Counted from the first letter of the stretch, positions 42,456 through 52,119 are shown. The stretch is 64,000 nt of DNA from Prauserella cavernicola (GCF_016595675.1 NZ_JAENJH010000002.1:372001-436000); one strand, 5' to 3'. A program made the numbers and translations. The notes: generated by a model not told the origin, from the sequence alone.

Positions 42456-43850
42456 TCAGACTTGGCTCTCCAGCACGGTGTAGTCGATCTTGCCGCTGGC
42501 CTGCACCGGCACCCTGTCGATGGGGCGCACGTCGAAACCACTGGCGTGCAGGTGCATGAGGTCGGCCAGCGTCCTCGACACCTCCTTGCACGTCTCGGGC
42601 GAGGCGCTCTCGGCGAACAGCACCACCTTGTCGTCGGCCGCCACGGCTGCGGAGACCTCGATGCCGGCGCCGCGCACGGCGTGTTCGAGGTCGTCGAGGT
42701 TGACGCGGTTGCCGAAGACCTTGCCGATGCGCTTGAGCCTGCCCGTGATGAACAGGAACCCGTCCTCGTCGAGGTAGCCGAGGTCGCCCGTGTGCAGCAC
42801 GCCGCCGTTGTCGTCGCCCGCCGCGAGCTCGGCCTCGGTGCCCGCGTAGCCCATCATCACGTTGGGGCCGCGGTACACGATCTCGCCGACGATCTTGGGG
42901 TGCGTTGTCTCCTCGCCGTCGTCGCGGCGGATGGAGAAGGCGCCGTCCCGCAACGGTTGCCCGGCCGAACCGAGCTTCTCGGCGAGCCGTTCCGGCGGCA
43001 CGGTGGACATGCGCGGACCCGCCTCGGTCTGCCCGTACATCACGAAGAGCCTGCCGTCGACGCCGCTCATGGCGTCGTGGAAGTGCGAGACCAGCTCCGT
43101 GCGCAGCTTGCCGCCCGCCTGCGTCAGAGTGCGCAGGCTCGGGTAGCGCGCGGGGTCGAAGTCCAGGCGCCGCAACCGTTCGTAGTGGTAGGGCACCCCC
43201 GCCAGCGACGTCGCCTCGTGCTCGGCCACGGCGTCCCAGAAGCCCTGCTTGAACACCCCGGACGGCTCGATCACCACGGTCGCGCCGCGCACGAGGTGGG
43301 AGTTGAGCACCGACAGGCCGAAGCTGTAGTGCAGCGGCAGGCTCGTGGGCGCCACGTCGTCCACGGTGATGTCGAGGGTGTCTGCGATCGCGTCGGCGTT
43401 GGCCAGCAGCGCGGCGCGCGAGAGGCGCACGAACTTGGGATCGCCCGTGGTGCCGCTGGTCGACAGCAGCACGGCGAGGTCGGAGTGCGGCGGCACGGCC
43501 TCCGCCGTCGCGCGGACCCAGTCGCCGCCGGAGGCCGTGTACCCGGTGGGCGGCGCGGTGTCGGGTGCCGAGAGCACGGCCGCGGGCCGGAACGTGGTGA
43601 CGAACCGGTCGAGCGCTGGGCCGTCGAGCAACGGGTCGAGCAACGCGACGGCACGCTCCGCCTCGAACGCGGCGACGTAGCGCAGCACGCCCTCGAGGTC
43701 CACGCGCGTACGCGAGAACACCGCACCCTGCGGCAGTGCGGCGAGTTCGTCCCGCGCGCGCACCACCTCGGCGACGAGCTCGTCGCCCGCCAGGGTCCGG
43801 TCGCCTGCAACGTCCACCAGTCGGGCGCCATCGCCCAGCAGCGTGGTCAC
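42456..43850 (-). CDS. AMP-binding (ANL superfamily) acyl/aryl ligase-like protein
   Basis: 464 residues from GTG 43850 with GGAGG 5 nt upstream. Core motifs: LLSTSGTTGDPKFVRLSR (A3, phosphate loop), VMYGQTEAGPRMSTVP (A5), HTGDLGYLDEDGFLFITGR (A7/A8) and the catalytic Lys in VQASGKIDYTVL (A10). It is short for the family because the first 100 residues are reduced. It probably adenylates a small acid. Substrate unknown. It is divergent from the DegT-like gene at 44004, and such ligase/DegT pairs suggest a small dedicated pathway. Confidence 0.82.
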   Translation of the reverse strand: MTTLLGDGARLVDVAGDRTLAGDELVAEVVRARDELAALPQGAVFSRTRVDLEGVLRYVAAFEAERAVALLDPLLDGPALDRFVTTFRPAAVLSAPDTAPPTGYTASGGDWVRATAEAVPPHSDLAVLLSTSGTTGDPKFVRLSRAALLANADAIADTLDITVDDVAPTSLPLHYSFGLSVLNSHLVRGATVVIEPSGVFKQGFWDAVAEHEATSLAGVPYHYERLRRLDFDPARYPSLRTLTQAGGKLRTELVSHFHDAMSGVDGRLFVMYGQTEAGPRMSTVPPERLAEKLGSAGQPLRDGAFSIRRDDGEETTHPKIVGEIVYRGPNVMMGYAGTEAELAAGDDNGGVLHTGDLGYLDEDGFLFITGRLKRIGKVFGNRVNLDDLEHAVRGAGIEVSAAVAADDKVVLFAESASPETCKEVSRTLADLMHLHASGFDVRPIDRVPVQASGKIDYTVLESQV

Positions 43851-44003
43851 AACACCTCCGTGCGCCGCGCCGTCGCGACGGGCGCGGTCGGGTGAATCCG
43901 GTTTGCCACGGCAACACTTTCGTTGGCCCGTGGGCGTCTTGCTGCTTTCATGACCGGGCGATCACCTTACCCGTCAGGTCCCCCAGGAAAGAAGAAGTCC
44001 CGC

Positions 44004-45044
44004 ATGATCCCGCTGTCCGTGATCGACCTTCGCGACGCCGAGGCGCACGTGGCCGAGGTACTCCGATCGGGTCGGGTTTCGCGGGGTCCGGTGCTGGAGA
44101 CGTTCGAACGGGAGTTCGCCGCCGTCGCAGGGACGCGCTACGCGATCGCGGTGCAGGGCGGCACGGCGGCGCTGGTCACAGCGTTGCGGGCGCTGGGACT
44201 GCGGGCAGGTGACGAGGTGCTCACGTCGCCGCTGCTGCCGGTGGCCACGCTCGACGCGATCGTCGAGGCGGGGGCCACGGCGCGCTTCGCCGACATCGCG
44301 CGCGACGACTTCGCGCTGGACCCCGACGCGGCCGCGGGCGCGATCACGACGGCGACGCGGGTGCTGCTGCCCGCGCACCTGTTCGGGCAGACGGGTGATC
44401 TCGCCAAGCACGCGGCGATCGCGGCCGAATCGGGGCTGCGGTTGGTGGAGGACGCGCAGCAGGCGGCGGGCGCGACGTGCGCGGGCGCGCCCGCCGGGTC
44501 GTTCGGGCTCGGATGCTTCTCCACCCCGGAGGCCGGCGTGGTGACCACCGACGACGCCGAACTGGCCGGGCGGCTGCGCGACGAGGCCAGGCACGTGGTG
44601 CTGCCGGAGCTGCACGCGGCGCTCGCCCTGGCACGGTTGGAGCGGCTGAGCGCGACCACCGCGGCGCGGCGCTACCACGCACAACGGCTCACCGAGGGCC
44701 TGCGCGGGACGCCCGGCCTCGACGTCCCCCGCGCCCTGCCGGATCGCGAGCACGGGTGGCAGCAGTACTCCGTGCTGATCGGCCCGCACGCGATGCTCTC
44801 GCGCGACGAGCTGGCCGACGCGCTCACCGAGCGCGGCGTCGGCAACGGCGTGTGTCACCCGCGGCTGGTCTTCGACCACGACCGGTACGCGAGGCACCCG
44901 CTCGTGCCGCCGGTGAGCCCGCGCGACTTTCCCTCCGCCTCGCGGGTCAGCGAGGAGATGCTGACGCTGCCGGTGCATCCGGCGCTGACCGAGACCGACC
45001 TCGACACGATCATCGACGTCGTTCGGGAGGAACTGGGCGCGTAG
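44004..45044 (+). CDS. DegT/DnrJ/EryC1-family protein without the PLP lysine
   Basis: 346 residues from ATG 44004 (AAGAAG upstream). It follows the sugar aminotransferase fold: VQGGTAALVTALRALGLRAG, LLPAHLFGQTGDLAKHAAIA and LRLVEDAQQAAGATCAG with the Asp that contacts PLP. Where other members read G-C-F-S-F-x-x-x-K-x-x-x-x-G-E-G-G, this one reads GLGCFSTPEAGVVTTDDAEL, which is shorter and lacks the Lys. It is therefore unlikely to be a transaminase; it could bind a sugar nucleotide or act as a partner subunit. Compare PseC in this same window, which has an intact Lys. Confidence 0.72.
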   Translation: MIPLSVIDLRDAEAHVAEVLRSGRVSRGPVLETFEREFAAVAGTRYAIAVQGGTAALVTALRALGLRAGDEVLTSPLLPVATLDAIVEAGATARFADIARDDFALDPDAAAGAITTATRVLLPAHLFGQTGDLAKHAAIAAESGLRLVEDAQQAAGATCAGAPAGSFGLGCFSTPEAGVVTTDDAELAGRLRDEARHVVLPELHAALALARLERLSATTAARRYHAQRLTEGLRGTPGLDVPRALPDREHGWQQYSVLIGPHAMLSRDELADALTERGVGNGVCHPRLVFDHDRYARHPLVPPVSPRDFPSASRVSEEMLTLPVHPALTETDLDTIIDVVREELGA

Positions 45045-45073
45045 TGCCCGCGATGTCCGGAATACTCGGCGGC

Positions 45074-48000
45074 ATGCGCTTCGGCATCCTCGGTCCGCTC
45101 GACGTGCGCGGGCCTGGCGATGCCCCGGTGTCCGTGGGAGGGCCCAAGGTTCGCGCGCTGCTCGGCCTGCTGCTGCTCGAACCCGGCCGCATCGTGGGCA
45201 CGAACCGGCTCGTGGACGGCATCTACGGCGACGCACCTCCCCCTGGCACGGCGAACGCGCTGCAGTCACAGGTGTCGCGCCTGCGCCAGGCACTGCCCGG
45301 CCTCGTGGAACGCCATCCGGGCGGCTACCGGCTCGCCGTGGCCCCCGCCGACGTCGACGCGCACCGGTTCGCCGAACTCGCCGCCGAGGGCAGGACGGCG
45401 CTCGCGGCGGGGCAGCACGGCGTGGCCTCGAAAGCGCTGCGCGAGGCGCTCGCGCTGTGGCGCGGCCCCGCGCTGGCCGACCTGCCCGAACTCGCGGGCG
45501 CGCACGCCGCCCGGCTCGAGGAGCTACGGCTGTCAGCCGTCGAGGACCGCGTCGACGCCGACCTGGCCGCCGGCGACCCGGAACCGCTGGTTCCGGAGCT
45601 GCGCGACCTCGTCGCGGAGCATCCGCTGCGCGAACGGCTGCGCACCCGGCTGGTGCTGGCACTGCACGCGTGCGGACGAAGCGCCGAGGCGCTGAGCGCG
45701 TTCGACGAGGCCCGCCGCCTGCTCGCAGACGAGCTGGGCGTGGACCCGTCCCCCGAACTGGCCGACGCGCACCTGACGGTGCTGCGCGCGGAACGGGCGG
45801 ATCCGCCCAGGAATGGGCTGCCCGCGCAGCTCACGAGCTTCGTCGGGCGCGACGCCGAGCTGGCCAGGGTGACGTCGGCGCTGGCGAGTGCCCGGCTGGT
45901 CACACTCACCGGGCCGGGCGGCACCGGCAAGACGCGGCTGGCGATCGAGTCGGCCCGCGCGCATCCCGGCGAGGTCTGTTTCGTGGAGCTGGCCCCGCTC
46001 GGCGACGGGGCGGATCCCGCACAGGCGGTGCTCGACGCACTCGGGCTGCGGCAGACCGCGCTCGGCGCCCGCTCGCGCGGCGACCGGCCTGCCAGGCAAC
46101 GGCTCGTGCACGCGCTCGCCGAGCGCGACCTGCTGCTCGTACTGGACAACTGCGAGCACCTGGTGGAGCAGGCCGCCGAGCTCGCGGGCGAGCTGCTGGG
46201 CGGCTGCGGTGGCCTCCGGGTGCTCGCCACGAGCAGGGAGGCGCTGGGCATCACGGGAGAGGCACTGTGCCCGGTGCCGCAGCTGGCCCTGCCGCCGCCG
46301 CACGCGCCCACCGAGGACGCGCTGGACTACCCGGCCGTGCGCCTGTTCACCGAGCGCGCGGCCGCCGTCGCGCCCGGATTCGCCCTGGACGCGAACACAG
46401 CGGACACCGTCGTGCACATCTGCCGGGCACTCGACGGGTTGCCGCTCGCGATCGAGCTGGCCGCCGCGCGGGTGCGCTCGCTGCCGGTCGAGGAGGTCGC
46501 GACCCGGCTCGACGATCGCTTCGCGCTGCTCTCGCGCGGCAGCAGGACCGCGGCGCCCCGGCATCGCACGCTGCGCTCGGTCGTGGAGTGGAGCTGGGAC
46601 CTGCTCGACGACGAGGAGCGGCAGCTCGCGCGGCGCCTCACGGTCTTCGCGGGCGGCGCGACGATCGAGGCCGCACACCGTGTGTGCGGACTCGACGTCA
46701 ACGCCGTACCCGAGGTACTGAGCGGCCTCGCCGAGAAGTCGCTCGCCGACCTCGGCGCCGACGGCCGTTACCGGATGCTGGAGACGGTGCGTGCGTTCGG
46801 CGCGCACCAGCTGGACGCGGCGGGCGAACGGGACCGGCTGCACCGCGCCCACGCCGAGTACTTCCTCACGGTGGTCGACGAGGCGCAGGGCCACCTGGTC
46901 ACGGCGGCACAGCTGGAGTGGATGCGCAGGCTGGACGCCGACCACGACAACCTGCACGCGGCGATGCGCTGGGCCATCCGCTCGGACCCGCCCCTCGCGC
47001 TGCGGTTGCTGGCCTCCCTGATGCCCTACCTGTGGCTGCGCGGCAGGCGCACGGAAGCCACGACGCTCGCGGGCGAGCTGCTGGGCGTGCTCGAACCGGG
47101 GATGCCCGACGGCCTCGAGGAGGAGTACGCGATGTGCGTCTTCTCCGCCGCGTTCGTGGACCCCGAGGTGGACAGGCTCGCCGAGCACCGACGGGCCGTG
47201 CACGCCGAGGCCACCCGCATCAGGCGGCCGCCGGAGCACTCGTTCCTGCTCGTGCTGTGGGGCGCGGCCAACGGCATTCCCGAACAGAACACCACCGATC
47301 ACCTGCTGCGGCAGAGCATCGGGGCCTCGGCCGACCAGTGGAGCCGGGCGCTCGACCACTTCGGCTGGGGCATGCTGCGGATCTACGCGGGAGAGGTGCC
47401 GCTGGCCCAGCAGAATTTCGCCGCTGCCCGCGAGTTCTTCGGTGAACTGGGCGAGCGCTGGGGCCTGGCGCTGACGCTCAACGAGCTGGCCAGGCTCACC
47501 GGCTGGCGGGGTGAGCACGCGGAGGCGGTGGCGCTGTTCGACGAGGCGCTGGAGCTGGCCGGGCAGCTCGACGCGCTGGAGGACAGGGCCGAGGTGCTGT
47601 TCCTGCGCGGACAGGCCCACCTGCGGGCCGGATCGCGCGAGCGGGCCGAGGCCGACTTCGTCGAGTCGGAGCTACTGGCGCGCAGGCTGGGCACCCGCGA
47701 GATCGCCGCGTCGGCGCGCGGCGGGCTCGGCGACCTGGCCCGGCTGGACGGCGACCTCGCCGAGGCGGCCCGGCTCTGCGAGCAGGCCCTGGCCGACTGC
47801 CCGAGCGGGCTGTTCGGGTTCGACGAGGTGCGGGCGAACCTGGAGGTCTCGCTGGGGCGCATCGCCGAGGCCAGTGGCGAGTACGCCGAGGCGCGGCGGC
47901 GCTTCCGCGACGCGGCCCGGTCCGGGCTCGGCCGCTCGGACGTGCTGGTCGCGGCACTCGCGGCGGAGGGCCTCGCCGCGGTGTCGCTCGCGGAGGGCGA

Positions 48001-48217
48001 CGCGGCGGGAGCGGCCCGGCTGCTGGGTGCGGGCACGGCGGTGCGCGGCGGGGCGATCGCGGCCGACCCCGATGTCGAGCGCGTGGCCTCGGGCGCGAAG
48101 GCCGCACTGGGCGAGACCGGGTTCGCGGCGGCGCACGCGGCGGGCCTGGCGCTGAGCCAGCGCGAGGCGCTGGAGCTGGCCGGGCTGACGGGGCTGACGG
48201 GGCTGACGGGCGGCTGA
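45074..48217 (+). CDS. SARP/AfsR-type transcriptional regulator with NB-ARC and TPR-like domains
   Basis: 1047 residues from ATG 45074; an ATG at 45053 in frame is an alternative. Domains in order: OmpR-type winged helix (about 1-95, MRFGILGPLDVRG ... SQVSRLRQALPGL), bacterial transcriptional activation domain (about 97-245, ending LGVDPSPELADAHLTVLRAE), an NB-ARC-type ATPase with Walker A LTGPGGTGKTRLAIES near residue 280 and ATSREALGITGE near 385, then a helical and TPR-like region to the end. The protein ends with three copies of Gly-Leu-Thr. Probably an ATP-dependent activator of a nearby pathway or transporter; targets unknown. Confidence 0.88.
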   Translation: MRFGILGPLDVRGPGDAPVSVGGPKVRALLGLLLLEPGRIVGTNRLVDGIYGDAPPPGTANALQSQVSRLRQALPGLVERHPGGYRLAVAPADVDAHRFAELAAEGRTALAAGQHGVASKALREALALWRGPALADLPELAGAHAARLEELRLSAVEDRVDADLAAGDPEPLVPELRDLVAEHPLRERLRTRLVLALHACGRSAEALSAFDEARRLLADELGVDPSPELADAHLTVLRAERADPPRNGLPAQLTSFVGRDAELARVTSALASARLVTLTGPGGTGKTRLAIESARAHPGEVCFVELAPLGDGADPAQAVLDALGLRQTALGARSRGDRPARQRLVHALAERDLLLVLDNCEHLVEQAAELAGELLGGCGGLRVLATSREALGITGEALCPVPQLALPPPHAPTEDALDYPAVRLFTERAAAVAPGFALDANTADTVVHICRALDGLPLAIELAAARVRSLPVEEVATRLDDRFALLSRGSRTAAPRHRTLRSVVEWSWDLLDDEERQLARRLTVFAGGATIEAAHRVCGLDVNAVPEVLSGLAEKSLADLGADGRYRMLETVRAFGAHQLDAAGERDRLHRAHAEYFLTVVDEAQGHLVTAAQLEWMRRLDADHDNLHAAMRWAIRSDPPLALRLLASLMPYLWLRGRRTEATTLAGELLGVLEPGMPDGLEEEYAMCVFSAAFVDPEVDRLAEHRRAVHAEATRIRRPPEHSFLLVLWGAANGIPEQNTTDHLLRQSIGASADQWSRALDHFGWGMLRIYAGEVPLAQQNFAAAREFFGELGERWGLALTLNELARLTGWRGEHAEAVALFDEALELAGQLDALEDRAEVLFLRGQAHLRAGSRERAEADFVESELLARRLGTREIAASARGGLGDLARLDGDLAEAARLCEQALADCPSGLFGFDEVRANLEVSLGRIAEASGEYAEARRRFRDAARSGLGRSDVLVAALAAEGLAAVSLAEGDAAGAARLLGAGTAVRGGAIAADPDVERVASGAKAALGETGFAAAHAAGLALSQREALELAGLTGLTGLTGG
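48182..48208 (+). repeat. 9-bp tandem repeat in the 3' end of the SARP gene
   Basis: GGGCTGACG occurs three times in a row, encoding Gly-Leu-Thr each time, just before the stop. Being a multiple of three, copy-number change would keep the frame and alter the tail. Confidence 0.7.
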
Positions 48218-48284
48218 GGGCACCGTCTGCGCCCGTCAGTGTTCGGTGCGCGGACCGTCAGCGGAGCCGTCCACGGTGGGCCGC

Positions 48285-49421
48285 ATGAATGAACTTTCCA
48301 TCGTGGCAGGCGGTCGCCACGACTTCCTGACCGTCCGCCACCTGGTGGTCCGGGGTGACCAGGTGGCGATCGGGCGTGCACTGGCCGAGGAGGCCCACAC
48401 CAGTGCGGGCTGGGCTCCCGCGCCCACCGACCCGCTGCGCAACCGGGCGCGCTGGACGTGGTTCGAGCGCAACTGGCCGCAGCAGCACGCCCGTCTCTCG
48501 GGCGTGGCCGCGGCGTTCGGCCTCGATCCCGACGACGATTCGCTGCGCCTCGACGGCTTCTCCGGACTGCCGTCGGGCTCAGGCTGTTCGGCCGTGTGGT
48601 GCCCGCCGCAACAGGCCATCGACGGCAGGGGCAGGGTCGGCCGCAACTACGACTTCTTCACACTCAGCGAGGCCGAACTACTGGCCGAGTTCGGCAGCGG
48701 GCCCGCCGCCGAGGGCGGGGTCGCGCTGGCCTCGCGGCCGTACGTGCTCACGACGGTGCCCGACGACGGACTCGCCTCCACGGTGCTCACGATGTCCGAA
48801 CTGGACGGTTGCACCGAGGGCGTCAACGAGGCCGGGCTGTGCGTGGTGCTGCTGTTCGGCGACATCGAGGCTGCCGAGCCGCCGGCGAACCCTGTTCCGC
48901 AGGCCGGGCTCGACGTGATGCAGGTGCCGCGGTTCCTGCTCGACACGTGCGAGAACGCCGAGCAGGCCAAGCAGGCGCTGCTCGGGGCGAAGCTGTACGA
49001 CCAGGGCGCGCCGTGCCACTACCTCGTCGCCGACGCGGCGGGCAACGCGTTCGTCTGGGAGCGCGGCTCGAAGGACTCCGAGCACATCGTCGAGCAGGAC
49101 CACGGCGCGTTGTGCGTGACGAACCACCCGCTGCACCGCTACCCCGACGTCGCGGCGCTTCCTGAGGACACCGCCGAGACGTTCGAGACCTTCGCGCGGG
49201 CGCGCACGCTCGCCAAGCACACGGCGGCGCCGCTGTCGGCCGACTCGCTGCGCGAGGCGCTCGACGCGGCGAGCATGCCGGTGTCGGAGCTGCCGTGGCG
49301 GACGCTGTGGCGCAGCGTGCTCGACCCGGTCGACCGCACGCTCACCACGCGGTTCTACCTCGGTGACGCCGAGAGCTCCGTGCGGCACTCGCCCGAGCTG
49401 ATCTTCGAGGTGTCCCGATGA
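48285..49421 (+). CDS. C45-type Ntn-hydrolase-like protein (acyltransferase/peptidase family)
   Basis: 378 residues from ATG 48285. It resembles the acyl-CoA:6-aminopenicillanate acyltransferase and choloylglycine-hydrolase-like C45 families: the central Cys in GLPSGSGCSAVWCPPQQAID is the candidate nucleophile, followed by GRVGRNYDFF, with NEAGLCVVLLFGD and VTNHPLHRYPDV later. In many such enzymes self-cleavage exposes the Cys; here the Cys is internal (about residue 101), so activation by cleavage would be needed. Substrate unknown. Its stop overlaps the MFS start (ATGA). Confidence 0.72.
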   Translation: MNELSIVAGGRHDFLTVRHLVVRGDQVAIGRALAEEAHTSAGWAPAPTDPLRNRARWTWFERNWPQQHARLSGVAAAFGLDPDDDSLRLDGFSGLPSGSGCSAVWCPPQQAIDGRGRVGRNYDFFTLSEAELLAEFGSGPAAEGGVALASRPYVLTTVPDDGLASTVLTMSELDGCTEGVNEAGLCVVLLFGDIEAAEPPANPVPQAGLDVMQVPRFLLDTCENAEQAKQALLGAKLYDQGAPCHYLVADAAGNAFVWERGSKDSEHIVEQDHGALCVTNHPLHRYPDVAALPEDTAETFETFARARTLAKHTAAPLSADSLREALDAASMPVSELPWRTLWRSVLDPVDRTLTTRFYLGDAESSVRHSPELIFEVSR

Positions 49422-50959
49422 GCGGCGGGAGGGCGAGCACCCGCGAGTGGGTCGGGCTCGGCGTCCTGCTGCTGCCCAGCCTGCTGGTGGCGATGGATCT
49501 GTCGGTGCTGTTCTTCGCACTGCCGTTCCTCAGCGCCGAGCTGGAACCGACCAGCGCGCAACAGCTCTGGGTAGTCGACATCTACGGCTTCCTGCTCGGT
49601 GGTCTGCTCATCACGATGGGCTCGCTCGGCGACCGCATCGGCAGGAGGAAACTGCTGCTGATCGGGGCGGTCGCGTTCGGAGCGGCTTCACTGCTGTCGG
49701 CCTACTCGCAGAGCGCGGAGATGCTCATCGCCGCGCGGGCGCTGCTCGGCATCGGCGGCGCGACCATCGCTCCGTCCACATTGTCGCTGATCCGCAACAT
49801 GTTCCACGACGCGAGCCAGCGCACGCTCGCGATCTCGCTGTGGACGGCGGCGTTCGCGGGCGGTGGCGTGCTCGGCCCGATCATCGGCGGGTTCCTGCTG
49901 GAGCACTTCTGGTGGGGCTCGGTGTTCCTCATCAACCTGCCCGCGATGGCGCTGTTGCTGATTCTGGGACCGCTGGTGCTGCCCGAGTACAAGCACCCGC
50001 AGCCCGGCAGGTTCGACCTGCTCAGCGCGGTGCTGTCACTCGCGACCGTGCTGCCGGTGATCAACGGCGTCAAGCGGATCGCCGAGCACGGCGCCGACTG
50101 GTTCGCCATCGGGTCCATTGTGGCCGGTCTGGCGCTCGGACTCGTGTTCGTGGCGCGACAACGCGCCCTCGAACACCCGATGATCGACGTGCGGCTGTTC
50201 CGCAAGGGCGAGTTCGGTGCCTCGATCGTCACCGCGATGTTCGCGATCTTCGCCGTGATGGGACTGAGCCTGGTGTCGGCGCAGTACCTGCAGATCGTGC
50301 TCGGCATGCGGCCGTTGGAAGCCGCGCTGTGGTCGGCGCCGAGCTTCGCGGGCATGGCGGTGGGGACCACGGCGGCCGCCGTACTCGCCAGGTGGGTCCG
50401 GCCGGGGATCATCATCGCCTCCGGCCTGGTGCTCGCGGCGGGCGGTTTCACGCTGGTGCTGCGAGTCGGCGTCGACTCGGGGCTCGCGACCATCGTTGTG
50501 GCCATGGGGTTGATCGCCGCCGGAGTCGGTGCGGTGGCCGCTCTTGCCACGGACTTGGTGGTGGCCAGCGCTCCCCCGGAACGGGCGGGCAGCGCGTCGG
50601 CGATGTCGGAGACGGGCACGGAGTTCGGCGGCGCGCTGGGACTCGCGGTACTCGGCAGCGTGGGGGTTGCCGCGTACCGCTCGGAGTTCGCCGAGAACGC
50701 GCCTGCCGGGCTGCCGCCCGAGGCCGCGGCCGCCGCGCAGGACACGCTCGGCGGGGCGATGGCCGTGGCGGGTCAGCTGCCGGGCGAGACGGGCGCGGGT
50801 GTGGTCGAGACGGCACACGAGGCGTTCGTGTCGGGCATGCACACCACCTCGGTGATCGGTGGCCTGATCCTGGCCGCGGTCGCGGTGTTCGCGGCGGTGC
50901 TGCTGCGCAAGGTCCGCCCGACCTCGGCCCGGGAGGAACCGGCCCCCACGGCCGCGTAG
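49418..50959 (+). CDS. MFS exporter, DHA2 (14-helix) family
   Basis: 513 residues from ATG 49418, overlapping the C45-like stop by 4 bp. About 14 hydrophobic segments. DHA2/QacA signature features: MDLSVLFFALPFLSAELEPT in helix 1, motif A GSLGDRIGRRKLLLIG, motif C-like AGGGVLGPIIGGFLLEHFWW, then GFTLVLRVGVDSGLA and MSETGTEFGGALGLA late in the protein. A drug or metabolite exporter driven by proton exchange. Pairing with an Ntn-hydrolase-like protein suggests export of, or resistance to, an amide-containing compound; this is inference. Confidence 0.85.
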   Translation: MSGGRASTREWVGLGVLLLPSLLVAMDLSVLFFALPFLSAELEPTSAQQLWVVDIYGFLLGGLLITMGSLGDRIGRRKLLLIGAVAFGAASLLSAYSQSAEMLIAARALLGIGGATIAPSTLSLIRNMFHDASQRTLAISLWTAAFAGGGVLGPIIGGFLLEHFWWGSVFLINLPAMALLLILGPLVLPEYKHPQPGRFDLLSAVLSLATVLPVINGVKRIAEHGADWFAIGSIVAGLALGLVFVARQRALEHPMIDVRLFRKGEFGASIVTAMFAIFAVMGLSLVSAQYLQIVLGMRPLEAALWSAPSFAGMAVGTTAAAVLARWVRPGIIIASGLVLAAGGFTLVLRVGVDSGLATIVVAMGLIAAGVGAVAALATDLVVASAPPERAGSASAMSETGTEFGGALGLAVLGSVGVAAYRSEFAENAPAGLPPEAAAAAQDTLGGAMAVAGQLPGETGAGVVETAHEAFVSGMHTTSVIGGLILAAVAVFAAVLLRKVRPTSAREEPAPTAA

Positions 50960-50969
50960 GGGGCTGCGG

Positions 50970-51959
50970 CTAGGACTCCGGGAGGTTGCCCGTCACCAGC
51001 GGGATGACCTCCCGGAGTTTGTCGCACGCCTTCGCCGGGTCGTCCAGGTTGCCGCTGGCGAGGTACACCGACGAGTTCTCCGTGAAGCTCAACGTGGCCT
51101 GGCAGTTGACCTCCAGGTCCGCAGGAGCGGGGAAGAGCGTCCACGTGCGACCGTCCACGTCGACCTGTTCGCCCTCGCCGTCGGCGTAGGGCCACTCCTG
51201 CGCTGGCCGGTCGCCCGAGTAGAGGTCGAGCGCCTTGACGCCCTTCTCGCCGTCGGTGTCGGGCCACTGGCAGCCGGGCGGCGTGCCGTACTCCGGCATC
51301 TCCTCCAACGGCGTGGTGGCGCCGCTGAACCCGATCTGCTCGGCCTGCTCCGGCTTGAGCAGCGTGCACGGGTCAAGGTCGGCGAGCGCGCTCGGTTCCG
51401 GCTCGGGCTCCGGTTCGGGCGCGGGCTGCCCGCCCGGCAGGTGCGAGGAGACGTAGGGCGCGGCGGCCTCGGCCACCTCGCACGCCGCCTCCTCTGAGGA
51501 GAAGTCACTGCTGCTGAGCACGACGAACGACGTGTCGGAGAGCTCGTGCGCGAGCAGGCACACCGAACCGCCCGTGAGCGGGTCCGCGTAGTGCTCCCAG
51601 TCGAGGCCACCGAACTGCTTCGTCTCCACCGGCTGCTCGCCGGACACGTAGTCGACGAGCGGGAACGTGGACTCGAACGCGACGGTGAGCGAGTCCAGGT
51701 CGGACATATCGTCGGCCTGCGCGAACGTGCACGAGGGCGGCATCAGCTGCGAGGGCGTGCCCGGCGTGAACTCCCCCTGTTCGACCAGCTCCAGCGCGCT
51801 CGCGTCCTCGGGCGTCAGCAGCGCGCACGGCTCACCGGAGGCGGCCACGTCCTCGCTCGTGGGCGGGTTCTCCAGCGGCTGTGCCGTTCCGCCGACCGGC
51901 GTCGCGCACGCGCTGAGCAGGACCCCGGCAGCCAGCAGAACAAGAGCGTTGGCACGCAC
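50970..51959 (-). CDS. Lipoprotein with two DUF3558 domains
   Basis: 329 residues from GTG 51959 with GGGGGA upstream. Lipobox VLLAAGVLLSACATPVGG, Cys near residue 19. Two DUF3558-type domains: the first (about 43-175) has GEPCALLTPEDASALEL and SCTFAQ, the second (about 195-329) LDPCTLLKPEQAEQIGF and GCQWPDT. An EPEPEPEPS linker joins them. Outer side of the membrane, function unknown. It is the second DUF3558 protein of the window. Convergent with the MFS gene. Confidence 0.8.
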   Translation of the reverse strand: MRANALVLLAAGVLLSACATPVGGTAQPLENPPTSEDVAASGEPCALLTPEDASALELVEQGEFTPGTPSQLMPPSCTFAQADDMSDLDSLTVAFESTFPLVDYVSGEQPVETKQFGGLDWEHYADPLTGGSVCLLAHELSDTSFVVLSSSDFSSEEAACEVAEAAAPYVSSHLPGGQPAPEPEPEPEPSALADLDPCTLLKPEQAEQIGFSGATTPLEEMPEYGTPPGCQWPDTDGEKGVKALDLYSGDRPAQEWPYADGEGEQVDVDGRTWTLFPAPADLEVNCQATLSFTENSSVYLASGNLDDPAKACDKLREVIPLVTGNLPES

Positions 51960-52106
51960 GATGGGTCCCCCGTCCGGTCGTCGGCTGTGTTGCCGCCCGA
52001 TTAACGGGTGTCAGCGTAATCGGCCGCTCCGCGACGTAGGGGTTACATCGCATTTCCCGCCGGTGAAGCTTCGTCGCACTCCGGTGCCGCGCCCGCGCGC
52101 GAGACC

Positions 52107-52112
52107 TAGATT
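52107..52112 (+). promoter_or_regulatory. -10 box for leaderless racemase-like gene
   Basis: TAGATT, 7 nt before the GTG at 52120; no Shine-Dalgarno. Confidence 0.45.
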
Positions 52113-52119
52113 CGGCACC

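Noticed and set aside
45533-47620. Long minus-strand frame inside the SARP gene
   Set aside because: High-GC shadow of the regulator; its sequence has no conserved pattern while the plus strand shows Walker A and SARP domains.
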